Shown: positions 18,389-27,042, numbered from the stretch's first letter. The stretch is 64,000 nt of DNA from Nocardia exalbida NBRC 100660 (GCF_000308575.1 NZ_BAFZ01000001.1:62001-126000), one strand, 5' to 3'. The notes: a model not told the origin generated them from the letters alone. Translations and numbers: made by a program.

Positions 18389-19282
18389 ATGCACAGCGAA
18401 ATCGGCGCCGCGGGCGTGTCCTCGGTGGAGATCAACGGCGGCAAGGTGGTGTACGAGGTCCTCGGTGACCGCGGCGAACTCGTCGTCCTGACGCCGGGCG
18501 GCCGGTTCGGCATGGACGTGCCGGGGTTGCGCCCGCTGGCCGAAGCCATCGTCGCCGGCGGCTACACGGTGCTGCTGTGGGACCGCCCCAACTGCGGCGG
18601 CTCCGATGTGCAGTTCTACGGGCAGACGGAGTCGCACATGCGGGCGGAGACGCTCGACGGCCTGCTCGCCGCGCTGGGCGCGGGCCCGTGCGTGCTCGCG
18701 GGCGGATCCGGCGGCGCCCGCGACTCGATGCTCACGGCCATGCGCTACCCCGACCGGGTGAGCAAACTGGTGCTCTGGAACATCGTGGGCGGCATCTACG
18801 GGGTGTTCAACCTGGGCGCGTATTACGTGCTGCCCAGCCTGCAGGTCGTGCGCGGAAGCGGCGTCGCGGGCTTGCCGCGGCTGCGGGAGTGGCGCGAGCG
18901 CATCGCCGCGAACCCCGCCAACGAGCAACGCCTGCTGAACCTGGACCGCGACGAGTTCGTGAAACTGTCGTTGCGCTGGCTGGGCGCCTATGTCCCGAAG
19001 CCGGGACAGACGATCCCCGGCGTGGACGACGAGATGTTCGACCGCATCCGCGTCCCCACGTTGATCATCCGTGGCGGGGCGGGGGATCTCGACCATCCCA
19101 AACGTACGTCACTCGAGGTGAGCTGCCTGATCGAGGGCTCGACGCTGATCGATCCGCCGTGGCCGGAGGATGCCTGGGAGCGCGCGATCGAGGAACGCGC
19201 CGCCGGGAAGGCCGGCCACTACAACATGTTCGACACCTGGGTGCTTGCCGCGCCCGCGATCCTGAAGTTCCTGGACGGCTGA
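18389..19282 (+). CDS. alpha/beta hydrolase
   Basis: 297 residues. VVLTPGGRFGMDVPG supplies the oxyanion strand, WDRPNCGGSD follows, and the nucleophile elbow is AGGSGGARDS with Ser near residue 110. The His is probably in KAGHYNMF near the C-terminus. It is the last gene of the P450 operon, starting eight bases after the Rieske stop. It is distinct from the MhpC-like enzyme and could hydrolyse an ester, lactone or C-C bond; the substrate is unknown. Confidence 0.83.
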   Translation: MHSEIGAAGVSSVEINGGKVVYEVLGDRGELVVLTPGGRFGMDVPGLRPLAEAIVAGGYTVLLWDRPNCGGSDVQFYGQTESHMRAETLDGLLAALGAGPCVLAGGSGGARDSMLTAMRYPDRVSKLVLWNIVGGIYGVFNLGAYYVLPSLQVVRGSGVAGLPRLREWRERIAANPANEQRLLNLDRDEFVKLSLRWLGAYVPKPGQTIPGVDDEMFDRIRVPTLIIRGGAGDLDHPKRTSLEVSCLIEGSTLIDPPWPEDAWERAIEERAAGKAGHYNMFDTWVLAAPAILKFLDG

Positions 19283-19323
19283 TGGCCGGGCCCCCACCGT
19301 TGCCCGGCGCCCGCCCGCCCCGT

Positions 19324-19797
19324 TCACCGGGTGAGGATTCGTACCTCGCAGTTCAACGACGCCTCCAGGGCGGTGTGGATCCGGCTCTCCGGCACCCGTT
19401 CCAGGTCGGACTCGAGCAGCGTCACCGACACCACGTCGAAGCCGTCGGCGTCCGGCGCCCGGGTGATCTCACCGGTCACGCCGAAACCGGCCAGGACGCC
19501 GTGGGCGTCGTCATCGGTCCCTCGGCTGACGAAGGTGACCACACCCGCCACCGGGGCGGTGCCGAACGCCGCGGCGCACAGCCGCACCGCCTCGCCCATC
19601 GCGGCGTCGGGATCGTCTGTCTCCACCAGCAATCGGACTTCACGTCCTCCCGCGGGCCGCGCCGCCGGATCGTCGTCCATCAGCTGGGCCGGAATCGAGG
19701 CGGCATGGGCGCGCAGCTCGGCCGACCCGTCCGCCATCTGCGCCGCGGTGAGCTGCCCGGCCGGGTCGACATTGATACGCAGCACCGCGGTTCTCAT
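19324..19797 (-). CDS. conserved protein of unknown function
   Basis: 157 residues, read on the minus strand and convergent with the alpha/beta hydrolase. I do not recognise a family. The N-terminal LRINVDPAGQLTAAQMADG looks like a beta strand and helix, and the rest is an acidic alpha/beta protein with no signal peptide or membrane segment. The ATG at 19797 lies head to head with the NuoF-like gene at 19870, so a 72-base shared promoter region is likely. High GC at third positions supports this strand over the overlapping plus-strand frame. Confidence 0.55.
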   Translation of the reverse strand: MRTAVLRINVDPAGQLTAAQMADGSAELRAHAASIPAQLMDDDPAARPAGGREVRLLVETDDPDAAMGEAVRLCAAAFGTAPVAGVVTFVSRGTDDDAHGVLAGFGVTGEITRAPDADGFDVVSVTLLESDLERVPESRIHTALEASLNCEVRILTR

Positions 19798-19869
19798 GGC
19801 GGAAAGCGTAACCGCCGCATCCGGACGACGGGGCGTCCCTCGCTCGGAATCCAGCCAGAAGAGGTTGCC

Positions 19870-21171
19870 ATGCAAGAAACTGTCGAGCCGGTCGCGGGGC
19901 TCACCGTGGCCCCCGCGCCCGGCTGCGTGCCGCGCCTGCTGCGGATGAGCGACAGCGCCGAAGATCTCGCCGCGTACCGGGAGGCCGGAGGCTACCTGCC
20001 GCTCGGCTCGGTCGAGGCGGTGCTGGAAGAGGTACGGCGCAGCGGGCTGCTCGGCCGTGGCGGCGCGGCATTCCCGATCGCGATCAAACTCACCGGGGTC
20101 CGGGACGCCGCGCGGCGCGGGCGCGAGACCGTGGTCGTGGCCAACGGCGAGGAGGGCGAACCCGCCTCCGTCAAGGACAAGTGGCTGATGCGTCACCGCC
20201 CGCACCTGGTGCTGGACGGAGTGCGCCTGGCAGCGGCCACCGTCGGCGCACGTCGGGCCTATGTCTACGTCTCGGATCCGGCGTCCGCGCGCCGTATCGA
20301 CGCCGCGCTGTCCGAACTCGACGCCGCCGGAATCGGCGAGGTCGCCATCGAATTGGTCACCGTCGACCCGGCCTATGTCGCCGGTGAGGAGACCGCGGCG
20401 ATCCGGGCGATCAACGGCGGCCCCGCCAAGCCCTCCGACAAGCCGCCGCGCCCGTTCGAACAAGGGGTCGACGGGCTGCCGACGATGGTCGGCAATGTGG
20501 AGACCCTGGCGCATCTGCCGTTCATCCAGCGGCACGGCGCCGCCGCGTTCCGTGCGGTGGGCACCGAGCAATCCCCGGGAACCTTCCTGGCCACCGTCAC
20601 CGGAGGCGGCCGCCCGCCCGCACTGTACGAACTGCCGCACGGCACGAGATTCACCGATGTCCTCGCCCTGCACGGCGTGCCGTCCGAGAACGTGCGCGGC
20701 GCACTGATGGGCGGCTATTTCGCGGGCATGCTCGACCGCGCGGTGCTGACGGCCACCCTGGACCACGAGTCGATCCGAGCCCTCGGCAGCGGGCTCGGGT
20801 GCGGGGCGATCTCGGTGCTCACCGACGAGTGCCCCGTCGCCGTGGCCGCGGCGGTGCTGAGCTACTTCGACCGCGAGAACGCGGGCCAGTGCGGGTCCTG
20901 CTTCAACGGGACCGCCGCGATGGCGGCGGCGGCCACCGCGCTGCGGGACGGGCAGGCCACCGCCGCGGACATCGAACGATTGCGGCGATGGTCGGTGGCG
21001 CTGCGCGGCCGCGGCGCGTGCGGAACCCTCGACGGCGCGGCCAACGCGGCGGCCACACTGCTGGCGCGGTTCGGCGCGGAGGTCAGCGCACATCTCGACG
21101 GCCGGTGCCCCCTCTGCGCCCGCGGCGTCCGGGTGGCCGAGCGGCCCTTCGACGTGGAAGGGGTGGCCTGA
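19870..21171 (+). CDS. NuoF-like NADH-binding flavoprotein (51-kDa family)
   Basis: A 433-residue homologue of the complex I 51-kDa subunit. FMN/NADH motifs are LLGRGGAAFPIAIKLTGV, NGEEGEPASVKDKWLM and YVAGEETAAI. The C-terminal iron-sulphur domain has CGSC and later GACGTLDGAAN, but the third ligand of the usual CxxCxxC is Gly (CGSCFNG), so a standard 4Fe-4S site looks incomplete; a CPLC pair lies near the C-terminus. No other complex I genes are nearby. It is coupled by ATGA to a ferredoxin gene, so it probably passes NADH electrons to that ferredoxin and on to the P450. Confidence 0.87.
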   Translation: MQETVEPVAGLTVAPAPGCVPRLLRMSDSAEDLAAYREAGGYLPLGSVEAVLEEVRRSGLLGRGGAAFPIAIKLTGVRDAARRGRETVVVANGEEGEPASVKDKWLMRHRPHLVLDGVRLAAATVGARRAYVYVSDPASARRIDAALSELDAAGIGEVAIELVTVDPAYVAGEETAAIRAINGGPAKPSDKPPRPFEQGVDGLPTMVGNVETLAHLPFIQRHGAAAFRAVGTEQSPGTFLATVTGGGRPPALYELPHGTRFTDVLALHGVPSENVRGALMGGYFAGMLDRAVLTATLDHESIRALGSGLGCGAISVLTDECPVAVAAAVLSYFDRENAGQCGSCFNGTAAMAAAATALRDGQATAADIERLRRWSVALRGRGACGTLDGAANAAATLLARFGAEVSAHLDGRCPLCARGVRVAERPFDVEGVA

Positions 21172-21443
21172 TGAGGATTCGTCTCGACCGCACGCTGTGT
21201 GACGGCTTCGGCCTGTGCGCCAAGCACGCGCCCGCGCACTTCTCGCTCGACGACTGGGGCTACGCCTCGCTGGAGGGAACCGGTGTCGTGGCGGCGGCCG
21301 ACCAGGACGCGGTGCTGCGCGCGCTGCTGGATTGCCCCGTGCACGCCATCATCGCAATGCCTGAACCCGGAACCCAAACTCTCCCACCGGTTTCGACGTC
21401 GGTTCCAGCGGCCGACGGGGCGGGTCAGGAGCCGCTTCGATGA
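21171..21443 (+). CDS. ferredoxin (CDGFGLC type)
   Basis: 90 residues. Cluster ligands CDGFGLC at residues 10-16 and CP near residue 58 form a 3Fe-4S or 4Fe-4S site like that of the ferredoxin at 14101. After the domain there is a roughly 25-residue Pro/Ala-rich tail ending in EPLR. The ATG overlaps the NuoF-like stop, so the two are translationally coupled. A likely immediate electron acceptor of the NuoF-like flavoprotein. Confidence 0.87.
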   Translation: MRIRLDRTLCDGFGLCAKHAPAHFSLDDWGYASLEGTGVVAAADQDAVLRALLDCPVHAIIAMPEPGTQTLPPVSTSVPAADGAGQEPLR

Positions 21444-21517
21444 ATGAGCAGCGGGGCGGCGCACATCGGCCCACCGCGGCGGCGATCCGCCGGGCAGACC
21501 CGGAGCCGCTTCGATGA
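21440..21517 (+). CDS. tiny ORF coupled between two ferredoxin genes (25 codons)
   Basis: An ATG overlapping the preceding ferredoxin stop (ATGA) opens a 25-codon frame that ends DPEPLR and itself overlaps the next tiny ORF by ATGA. The 3' end, GGAGCCGCTTCGATGA, repeats the 3' end of the ferredoxin gene, so the segment looks like a small tandem duplication. It may only serve to carry ribosomes along. Whether a peptide accumulates is unknown. Confidence 0.35.
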   Translation: MNEQRGGAHRPTAAAIRRADPEPLR

Positions 21518-21612
21518 GCGAACACGGCACGCGGGCGGCGCACACCGCAACCACGGCATCGGCGGCTCGCGCGGCGGGCCGGTCACCCTGCGAGACGAAG
21601 GCGGCGCGATGA
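21514..21612 (+). CDS. tiny ORF coupled to the third ferredoxin (32 codons)
   Basis: Begins in an ATGA overlap with the tiny ORF before it and ends in an ATGA overlap with the ferredoxin at 21609. The 32 residues are Ala/Arg-rich and match no family I know. The GGCGGCGCACA segment repeats one in the previous ORF. The unbroken chain of four ATGA junctions from 21169 to 21612 is the main evidence that it is translated. Confidence 0.35.
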   Translation: MSEHGTRAAHTATTASAARAAGRSPCETKAAR

Positions 21613-21800
21613 GGATCCGGGTCGATTACCGGGCCTGCGAGAGCAACGGCATCTGCATGGGCATCGTCCCCGAGGTGTTCGAACTGGACGACGAAGACGA
21701 ACTGCACGTGCGGCGGCCGGAGGTGACCCCGGACGTCGAATCCCCCGTGCGTGACGCGGTGGCGCAATGCCCGCGCGCCGCCATCTCGCTCATCGAGTGA
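21609..21800 (+). CDS. ferredoxin (CESNGIC type)
   Basis: 63 residues with CESNGIC at residues 10-16, an acidic FELDDEDEL segment and CP near residue 55. Same compact single-cluster class as the other two ferredoxins in the island. It is the last gene of the NuoF-like operon and is joined to it by the two tiny overlapping ORFs. With three such ferredoxins, the island may serve several oxygenases, or the copies may be redundant. Confidence 0.87.
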   Translation: MRIRVDYRACESNGICMGIVPEVFELDDEDELHVRRPEVTPDVESPVRDAVAQCPRAAISLIE

Positions 21801-21909
21801 TCCGGGCGACCGGCCCCGACCATCGGCCGGTCGATTCGAAATGCGCGGGTGCGCAACGGGTTCACCGGTCGGCGGCCGAGGCGTGAGCCGATGCCGACCG
21901 GCGGGCCCG

Positions 21910-23085
21910 TCACTGCCGGGGCAGGCCGAGGATCCGCTCGGCGATGATGTTGCGCTGGATCTCCGAGGTGCCGCCCGCGATGGTGCCCGCGAAACTGCGC
22001 ACGAACCGCTCGAACCAGCCCGGCGCGGTCTCTTCCAGGTTGAACACGCTGTGCCGCGCGGTGACATCGGGATGCGGCAGACCGTTCGGCCCCGCGGCCG
22101 CCAAGGCGTGTTCGGCCCCGCGTTGCACCGCTTCGGATCCCAGCAATTTGAGCACCGAGAGCGCGGCCCCGTCGTCTTCGCCGCGGGCGGCCTTGGCAAG
22201 CGCATCGGATCCGAGCAGGCGCAGCGCGTGCGCGTCGAGCACGAGACCGGCGTAGCGATCGGCGGCCACGGCCGTGTCCGGCCGGAAGTCGGCCAGCAGG
22301 CCGTCGAGCCGGTCGGCGAAACTGAGCCACAGCAGCGTGCGCTCGTGCCCGAGCGATCCGTTGGCCACCCGCCAGCCCTTGTTCAGCTCGCCGACCAGGT
22401 TCTCGGCGGGCACCTCCACCTCGGTGAAGAACACCTCGTTGAAATCCAGGTCGTCCGGATCGCACACCGAGGCGAACGGACGGCAGCGCACTCCGGGCAG
22501 ATCGGTCGGAACGAGCAGGGCCGAGATGCCCCGGTGTTTCGGCGCCTCGGGATCGGTCCGCACGAACGCGAGCACGACGTCGGCATCGTGCGCGCCCGAG
22601 GTCCAGATCTTGTGCCCGTCCACGACGAACCGGTCCCCGCGCAGGACCGCCCTGGTACGCAACCCGGCCAGATCCGAGCCCGCCTCCGGCTCGCTCATTC
22701 CGAGCGAGGCGGTGAGATCGCCGCGCAGGATCGGCACCGCCCAGCGCCGCTGCTGCTCCGCCGTCCCGAAGGTGATCAGCGAGGCGGCGACGATACCGAC
22801 GCCCTGCGGATTGAAGTTCTCGTAGATGCCGCGCCGGGCCAGTTCCTCGCGGTGCACGTACTGCTGGAGGATTCCCGCGTCGCGGCCGCCGAACTCCGGC
22901 GGGTAGCCCGGCACCAGCCAGCCGTGCTCGAACAGCAACCGCTGCCACTGCCGCGCCCAGTCGGGGATATGGGAGGTCGATCGCGGACGTTCGCCCGCCG
23001 CGGCCTGCGGCGGCAGATACCGGTCGAGGAATTCGACGAATTCGGCGCGGAACGCTTCCACATCGTCATCGAAGCTCAGCTGCAC
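21910..23085 (-). CDS. acyl-CoA dehydrogenase, large subunit of pair A
   Basis: 391 residues. Typical ACAD features are a GWLVPGYPPEFGG segment, the FAD-binding SLGMSEPEAGSDLAGLRT near residue 130, IWTSGAHDADVVL, and the C-terminal AGTIAGGTSEIQRNIIAERILGLPR. The GTG at 23085, five bases after GAGGGA, is chosen because the paralogue at 38379 begins in the same way; a start at 23100 is possible. It overlaps the stop of its partner subunit by 20 bases. Steroid-degrading actinobacteria use such paired genes as alpha2beta2 dehydrogenases acting on CoA thioesters with bulky ring substituents. Confidence 0.9.
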   Translation of the reverse strand: MQLSFDDDVEAFRAEFVEFLDRYLPPQAAAGERPRSTSHIPDWARQWQRLLFEHGWLVPGYPPEFGGRDAGILQQYVHREELARRGIYENFNPQGVGIVAASLITFGTAEQQRRWAVPILRGDLTASLGMSEPEAGSDLAGLRTRAVLRGDRFVVDGHKIWTSGAHDADVVLAFVRTDPEAPKHRGISALLVPTDLPGVRCRPFASVCDPDDLDFNEVFFTEVEVPAENLVGELNKGWRVANGSLGHERTLLWLSFADRLDGLLADFRPDTAVAADRYAGLVLDAHALRLLGSDALAKAARGEDDGAALSVLKLLGSEAVQRGAEHALAAAGPNGLPHPDVTARHSVFNLEETAPGWFERFVRSFAGTIAGGTSEIQRNIIAERILGLPRQ

Positions 23086-24061
23086 GGTATTCCCTCGCAA
23101 TCGTGGCGCGATGCTCGTCGGCGCCGCCGAGGAGCAGTTCCCCGGCCTTGGCCCGTTTCAGCGCGAACTGCACATCGTTCTCCCAGGTGTAGCCCATGGC
23201 GCCGAAGAGCTGCAGGCCGTGCCGGAAGACCACCGCCTGGCACTCGCCCGCGGCCGCCTTGGCCATCACGGCGGCCAGATGCCGCCGCGGATCGCCCGCG
23301 GAGACGGTCAGCGCGGCCCAATAGGTCAGCGCGCGCGCACGCTGTACGGCGACGTGCATATCGGCGGCTTTGTGCGCGACCGCTTGGAACGCGCCGATCG
23401 GCTTCCCGAACTGGCGGCGCACGCCGACATGCTCGACGACCAGGTCCAGCACCCGCTGACACGCTCCCACCATGGTGGCCGCCAGGCCGGTGAGCGCGAC
23501 CTCCCTGGCGTGCCGCACATCGCGGTCGAGCCGGTCGCCCGCGTCGACGCGTACCTGTTCCAGCGTCACCTGGGCGACGTGCAGCAGCGGGTCGAAGACC
23601 GTGATCCGGCGCGCGGCGACTCGATCCGCGGGAAGTACGAACACCCCGGCCGGGGTAGCGACCGCCACCCGTTCGGCCCGGTCGCCGTCGAGCACCTGGG
23701 CGGTGCCGTTCAAGATCCATGTCGCACCGTCGCGATGCGCCGAGATGCCGTCGAACACCGCGGTTCCCGCCGTCGCGGGGTCGGGCTCACCGGTCAGGGG
23801 CGCGTAGTGGGTCATCGTGGCCAGGTACGGGGTCGGATCGGTGGCACGCCCCAGTTCTTCCAGCAGGATCGTCAGCTCGACCACGTCACCCGGGTCGGTC
23901 AGCGAGGTCCACCCCTGGTCGCGATAGACCTTCCACAGGGGCGCGGCATCCGCGCCACGATCGGCGATGTCCCTGATCAGCGCGGCGGGACAGTGCCGCG
24001 CGAGCACCTCGCGCGCGGTGTCCTGCCACAAACGCTGATCGGAGTCGAACTCCAGCAACAT
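23066..24061 (-). CDS. acyl-CoA dehydrogenase, small subunit of pair A
   Basis: 331 residues, shorter than a classical ACAD. The N-terminal LLEFDSDQRLWQDTAREVL, GRATDPTPYLATM and C-terminal GLQLFGAMGYTWENDVQFALKRAKAGELLLGG are typical of the FadE28-like partner of alpha2beta2 enzymes. ATG 24061 is chosen by alignment with the paralogue at 39361; an open extension to 24136 looks non-coding. It is cotranscribed with the large subunit and diverges from the TetR gene, with a dual operator in the gap. Confidence 0.88.
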   Translation of the reverse strand: MLLEFDSDQRLWQDTAREVLARHCPAALIRDIADRGADAAPLWKVYRDQGWTSLTDPGDVVELTILLEELGRATDPTPYLATMTHYAPLTGEPDPATAGTAVFDGISAHRDGATWILNGTAQVLDGDRAERVAVATPAGVFVLPADRVAARRITVFDPLLHVAQVTLEQVRVDAGDRLDRDVRHAREVALTGLAATMVGACQRVLDLVVEHVGVRRQFGKPIGAFQAVAHKAADMHVAVQRARALTYWAALTVSAGDPRRHLAAVMAKAAAGECQAVVFRHGLQLFGAMGYTWENDVQFALKRAKAGELLLGGADEHRATIAREYRAAELR

Positions 24062-24114
24062 CCGATCGTCCTCCTCCACGACTGTCCGGGAAACCAGTTC
24101 CCTCGCATCGTATT

Positions 24115-24151
24115 GAGAATATGGTTCTTCATTCAAGATAATAGTAGTTTC
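24115..24151. promoter_or_regulatory. island operator, copy 4 (dual)
   Basis: GAGAAT-ATG-GTTCTT and GATAAT-AGT-AGTTTC separated by CATTCAA. It lies in the divergent region between acyl-CoA dehydrogenase pair A and the TetR gene, the expected place for an autoregulated operator. Confidence 0.55.
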
Positions 24152-24265
24152 ACTTCTCAGATATTAAGCCCCGGAGGCGAAGAATGAGGGTTCCGAACGA
24201 GTATCATGCGGTGATGCGTGGTTCGCGGCGAGTGCGGGCGAGTCGGCGCGCGGGACGCGGCGACC

Positions 24266-24928
24266 ATGACTGACGTGGAGGGGCGGCGCGAGCCTGCCTG
24301 GAAGCAGCGCGCGGTGGAGCGGTCGCTGCGAACAGCGAAGCTGCGGGCGGGGCAGCGAGTGCAACGGTTCCTGGACGCGGCGCAGGCGATCATCACCGAG
24401 AAGGGCAGTACGGATTTCACCGTCCAGGAGGTCGTCGACCGGTCGCGCCAATCGTTGCGCAGCTTCTATCTACAGTTCGACGGCAAGCACGAACTGTTGC
24501 TCGCGCTCTACGAGGACGCGCTGGGCCGCACCGTGGAGCAGATCCGGGCGGCCACCATCAACAGCGGCGAACCCCTGGACCGATTGCGGACGGCGGTGGA
24601 ATTGCTGTTCCAGTTGTGCCGGCCGGATCCGGACGCACGGCGGCCGCTGTTCACCGAATTCTCGCCGCAGCTGCTCAGCTCCCATCCCACGGAGGTCAGG
24701 ATGGCGCACGCGTCGCTGTTCGCACTGTTCGCCGAGCTGATGACGGAAGCGCAGGCGGCGGGCAGGCTCACCGCCGCCGCCAATCCGCGCCGTCTGGCCG
24801 CGATGATCATGCATACGGTGATGTTCACCTCGCAGCCGGCGAACGCGGATCCCGACGCGAAACCGCTCACGCCCGAGGAGGTCTGGACCTTCTGCGCCCA
24901 CGGCATCACGGGCCGACGCACGCCCTGA
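24266..24928 (+). CDS. TetR-family transcriptional regulator
   Basis: 220 residues from ATG 24266. The N-terminal domain is a classical TetR helix-turn-helix: FLDAAQAIITEKGSTDFTVQEVV followed by RSRQSLRSFYLQFDGKHELL. The rest is a helical ligand-binding domain. It is divergent from acyl-CoA dehydrogenase pair A and flanked on both sides by copies of the GAGAAT-n3-ATTCTC operator, which makes it the leading candidate for the repressor of the island. The ligand is probably a CoA thioester or acid intermediate of the pathway. This is inferred from position, not shown. Confidence 0.9.
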   Translation: MTDVEGRREPAWKQRAVERSLRTAKLRAGQRVQRFLDAAQAIITEKGSTDFTVQEVVDRSRQSLRSFYLQFDGKHELLLALYEDALGRTVEQIRAATINSGEPLDRLRTAVELLFQLCRPDPDARRPLFTEFSPQLLSSHPTEVRMAHASLFALFAELMTEAQAAGRLTAAANPRRLAAMIMHTVMFTSQPANADPDAKPLTPEEVWTFCAHGITGRRTP

Positions 24929-24930
24929 GC

Positions 24931-24967
24931 GAGAATACCATTCTCTTACAGAGATAATTTGACTTAC
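24931..24967. promoter_or_regulatory. island operator, copy 5 (perfect first unit, dual)
   Basis: GAGAAT-ACC-ATTCTC is a perfect inverted repeat; after TTACAGA a second, weaker unit GATAAT-TTG-ACTTAC follows. It lies between the TetR stop and the FprB-like gene. Confidence 0.7.
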
Positions 24968-25017
24968 ACTTCCGGTGGGCCCTGGCGGTTCGCGCCATAC
25001 TTCGAGGAGGTCAGCCG

Positions 25018-26652
25018 GTGGCTTACGTCATCACCCAGAACTGCTGCAAAGACGCCAGTTGCGTGGCGGCATGCCCGGTCGATTGCATCCGTCCCACCGA
25101 GGGGGCCGACGCACCCGGCACCCAGATGCTGTTCATCGATCCGGAGACCTGCATCGATTGCGGGGCCTGTGTCGATGAGTGCCCGGTCGACGCGATCTAC
25201 TCCGAGTACGACCTTCCGCCCGAATCGGAACGGTTCAGGGAGATCAACGCGGCGTACTTCCGCCGCCACCCCTTGGAGCCGGGGGTGATCGAGCCGCCGA
25301 GCACACGCGCGCCGATCGCTCAGGGCACGCTACGCGTGGCGGTCGTCGGCGCGGGGCCCGCGGCCTGCTACGCCGCGGCCGAACTCCTCGACAGCGGCGT
25401 CGAGGTCGACCTCTTCGAGCGGCTGCCAACGCCGTTCGGCCTGATCCGGGCCGGAGTGGCGCCCGACCACCAGCGCACGAAGTCGGTGGTGCGAATCTTC
25501 GATGCCGCCTTCGCCGACAATCGCTTCGGCTGCCATCTCAATGTGGAGATCGGACGGACGCTGACCCATGCCGATCTGCTCGCCCACCACCACGCGGTGA
25601 TCTACGCGGTCGGCGCCTCCGCCAGCCGCGATCTCGGTATCCCCGGCGAGCACCTGCCCGGCCACCACGCGGCCGCCGATTTCGTCGGCTGGTATAACGG
25701 CCACCCCGACCATGCCGCGCACCGATTCGACCTGTCGTCGCGCCGGGCGGTGATCGTAGGAAACGGGAACGTCGCACTGGACGTGGCCCGGGTACTGCTG
25801 ATGACGCCGGAGGACCTCGCCGCCACCGATATCGCCGAATACGCCTTGGAAGCCCTGGCGCACAGCCGCATCGAGGAGGTCGTCGTCCTCGGGCGCCGCG
25901 GTCCGCGTGACGCCGCGTTCTCGGTGGGCGAATTCCACGCGCTCGGACACCTCACCGGTGTCGACGTGATCATCGAGGGCGGCGACCTCGCCGCGCACCC
26001 GGACGACGACGTGGAGACGGCGATCGAATTGGAGATCGCGCGCGAATTCGCCGCGCGGCCCGCCACTTCCGGCAACAAGCGGATCGTGTTCCGGTTCCTC
26101 ACTTCGCCGGTCGAGATCGTCGGCGGCGAACGGGTGGAGCACTTGCGTACCGTCCGCAACCACCTCACCGCCGAGGGAGCTTTCGTCGCGGCCTCTCCCG
26201 ACGGCGACACCGACTCGATCGAGACCGCACTGGTGCTGCGGTCGATCGGCTACACGGGAAGTCCGGTCGACGGCCTGCCGTACGACACGCGCACCGGCAC
26301 CGTGCCCAACGAGCGGGGCCGTGTCATCGACGACACCGGCGCCGCGCTGCCCGGCGTCTACGTCACCGGATGGATCAAACGCGGGCCGCGCGGTGTGATC
26401 GGCACCAACCGCGGTTGCGCCGCGGAAACCGTCGCGGCGCTGCTGGCCGACTTCCACAGCGGAGCCCTGTCCCGGGAGGTGGCCGACCGGGCGGCTTTGC
26501 GCGCACGGCTGGCCGAGCGGGGCGCCGACGCGGTCGGCTGGCCAGGGTGGCGTGCCATCGACGCCGCGGAGCGCGAGCGCGGCGTCGCGGCCGCTCGGCC
26601 CCGGGTCAAGTTCTTCTCCGTCGAGGAGATGCTGGCGGTGGCACGGCGATGA
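25018..26652 (+). CDS. fprB: FprB-type NADPH:ferredoxin (adrenodoxin-type) reductase with N-terminal 7Fe ferredoxin domain
   Basis: 544 residues from a GTG after GAGGAGG. The N-terminal 75 residues are a two-cluster ferredoxin with CCKDASCVAACPVDCI and CIDCGACVDECPVDAI. From about residue 105 an adrenodoxin-reductase domain follows: VAVVGAGPAACYAAAELL, FGLIRAGVAPDH, VIVGNGNVALDVARVLL and GWIKRGPRGVIGTNRGCA. The architecture is that of mycobacterial FprB. It transfers electrons from NADPH to iron-sulphur carriers and probably feeds the P450 and its ferredoxins. A perfect operator sits about 80 bases upstream. Confidence 0.93.
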   Translation: MAYVITQNCCKDASCVAACPVDCIRPTEGADAPGTQMLFIDPETCIDCGACVDECPVDAIYSEYDLPPESERFREINAAYFRRHPLEPGVIEPPSTRAPIAQGTLRVAVVGAGPAACYAAAELLDSGVEVDLFERLPTPFGLIRAGVAPDHQRTKSVVRIFDAAFADNRFGCHLNVEIGRTLTHADLLAHHHAVIYAVGASASRDLGIPGEHLPGHHAAADFVGWYNGHPDHAAHRFDLSSRRAVIVGNGNVALDVARVLLMTPEDLAATDIAEYALEALAHSRIEEVVVLGRRGPRDAAFSVGEFHALGHLTGVDVIIEGGDLAAHPDDDVETAIELEIAREFAARPATSGNKRIVFRFLTSPVEIVGGERVEHLRTVRNHLTAEGAFVAASPDGDTDSIETALVLRSIGYTGSPVDGLPYDTRTGTVPNERGRVIDDTGAALPGVYVTGWIKRGPRGVIGTNRGCAAETVAALLADFHSGALSREVADRAALRARLAERGADAVGWPGWRAIDAAERERGVAAARPRVKFFSVEEMLAVARR

Positions 26653-26694
26653 GTCACCGGGGGCGACGCCTTCGACGCGCCCCCGGTGGATCCG

Positions 26695-27042
26695 TCAGTC
26701 CGCCGCGGGCCCGTCGCCGCGGGCGCGCCACACCGACACGGCGAGCGTCGACGCATCCAGCGCCTTGCTGAGCCGGATCTCCCCGTTGGCCGCCCGGGCC
26801 AGGAACGCTTGCACGACCGTGTCCGGATCGTCGCTCAGCTCGTACACCGCCAGGTACCGGTGCGCGGGCACCTCGCCGTTTCCGCCGGGCAGGGCGGCGG
26901 GCACGATCTCGAACCGTTGCCCGCTCGACACGCCCGGCACGTCGACCACCTCGGCGAGATGCTGATTGTCGTACCAGTCGTTGAACGCATCGTCCTGGCC
27001 CTCCACGGCATTGGAGAACACCAGCATCTTCGATTCCGCCAC
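26695..27042 (-). CDS. small EthD/dimeric alpha-beta barrel-like protein
   Basis: 115 residues from a GTG with GGAAGGA eight bases upstream. The MLVFSNAVEGQDDAFNDWYDNQHLAEVV opening, with the W-Y-x-x-x-H pattern, is typical of small ferredoxin-like dimeric barrel proteins often annotated DUF4286 or EthD-like. Such proteins occur in aromatic and steroid catabolic clusters, where some act as isomerases, cyclases or P450 accessories. It is the last gene of the minus-strand unit headed by the second CoA ligase. Confidence 0.7.
   Translation of the reverse strand: MAESKMLVFSNAVEGQDDAFNDWYDNQHLAEVVDVPGVSSGQRFEIVPAALPGGNGEVPAHRYLAVYELSDDPDTVVQAFLARAANGEIRLSKALDASTLAVSVWRARGDGPAAD

Noticed and set aside
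19331-19948. A 205-codon plus-strand frame opposite the 157-residue unknown protein.
   Set aside because: Ser/Arg/Thr-rich shadow composition; the minus-strand frame has the better third-position bias and a clean start facing the NuoF-like gene.
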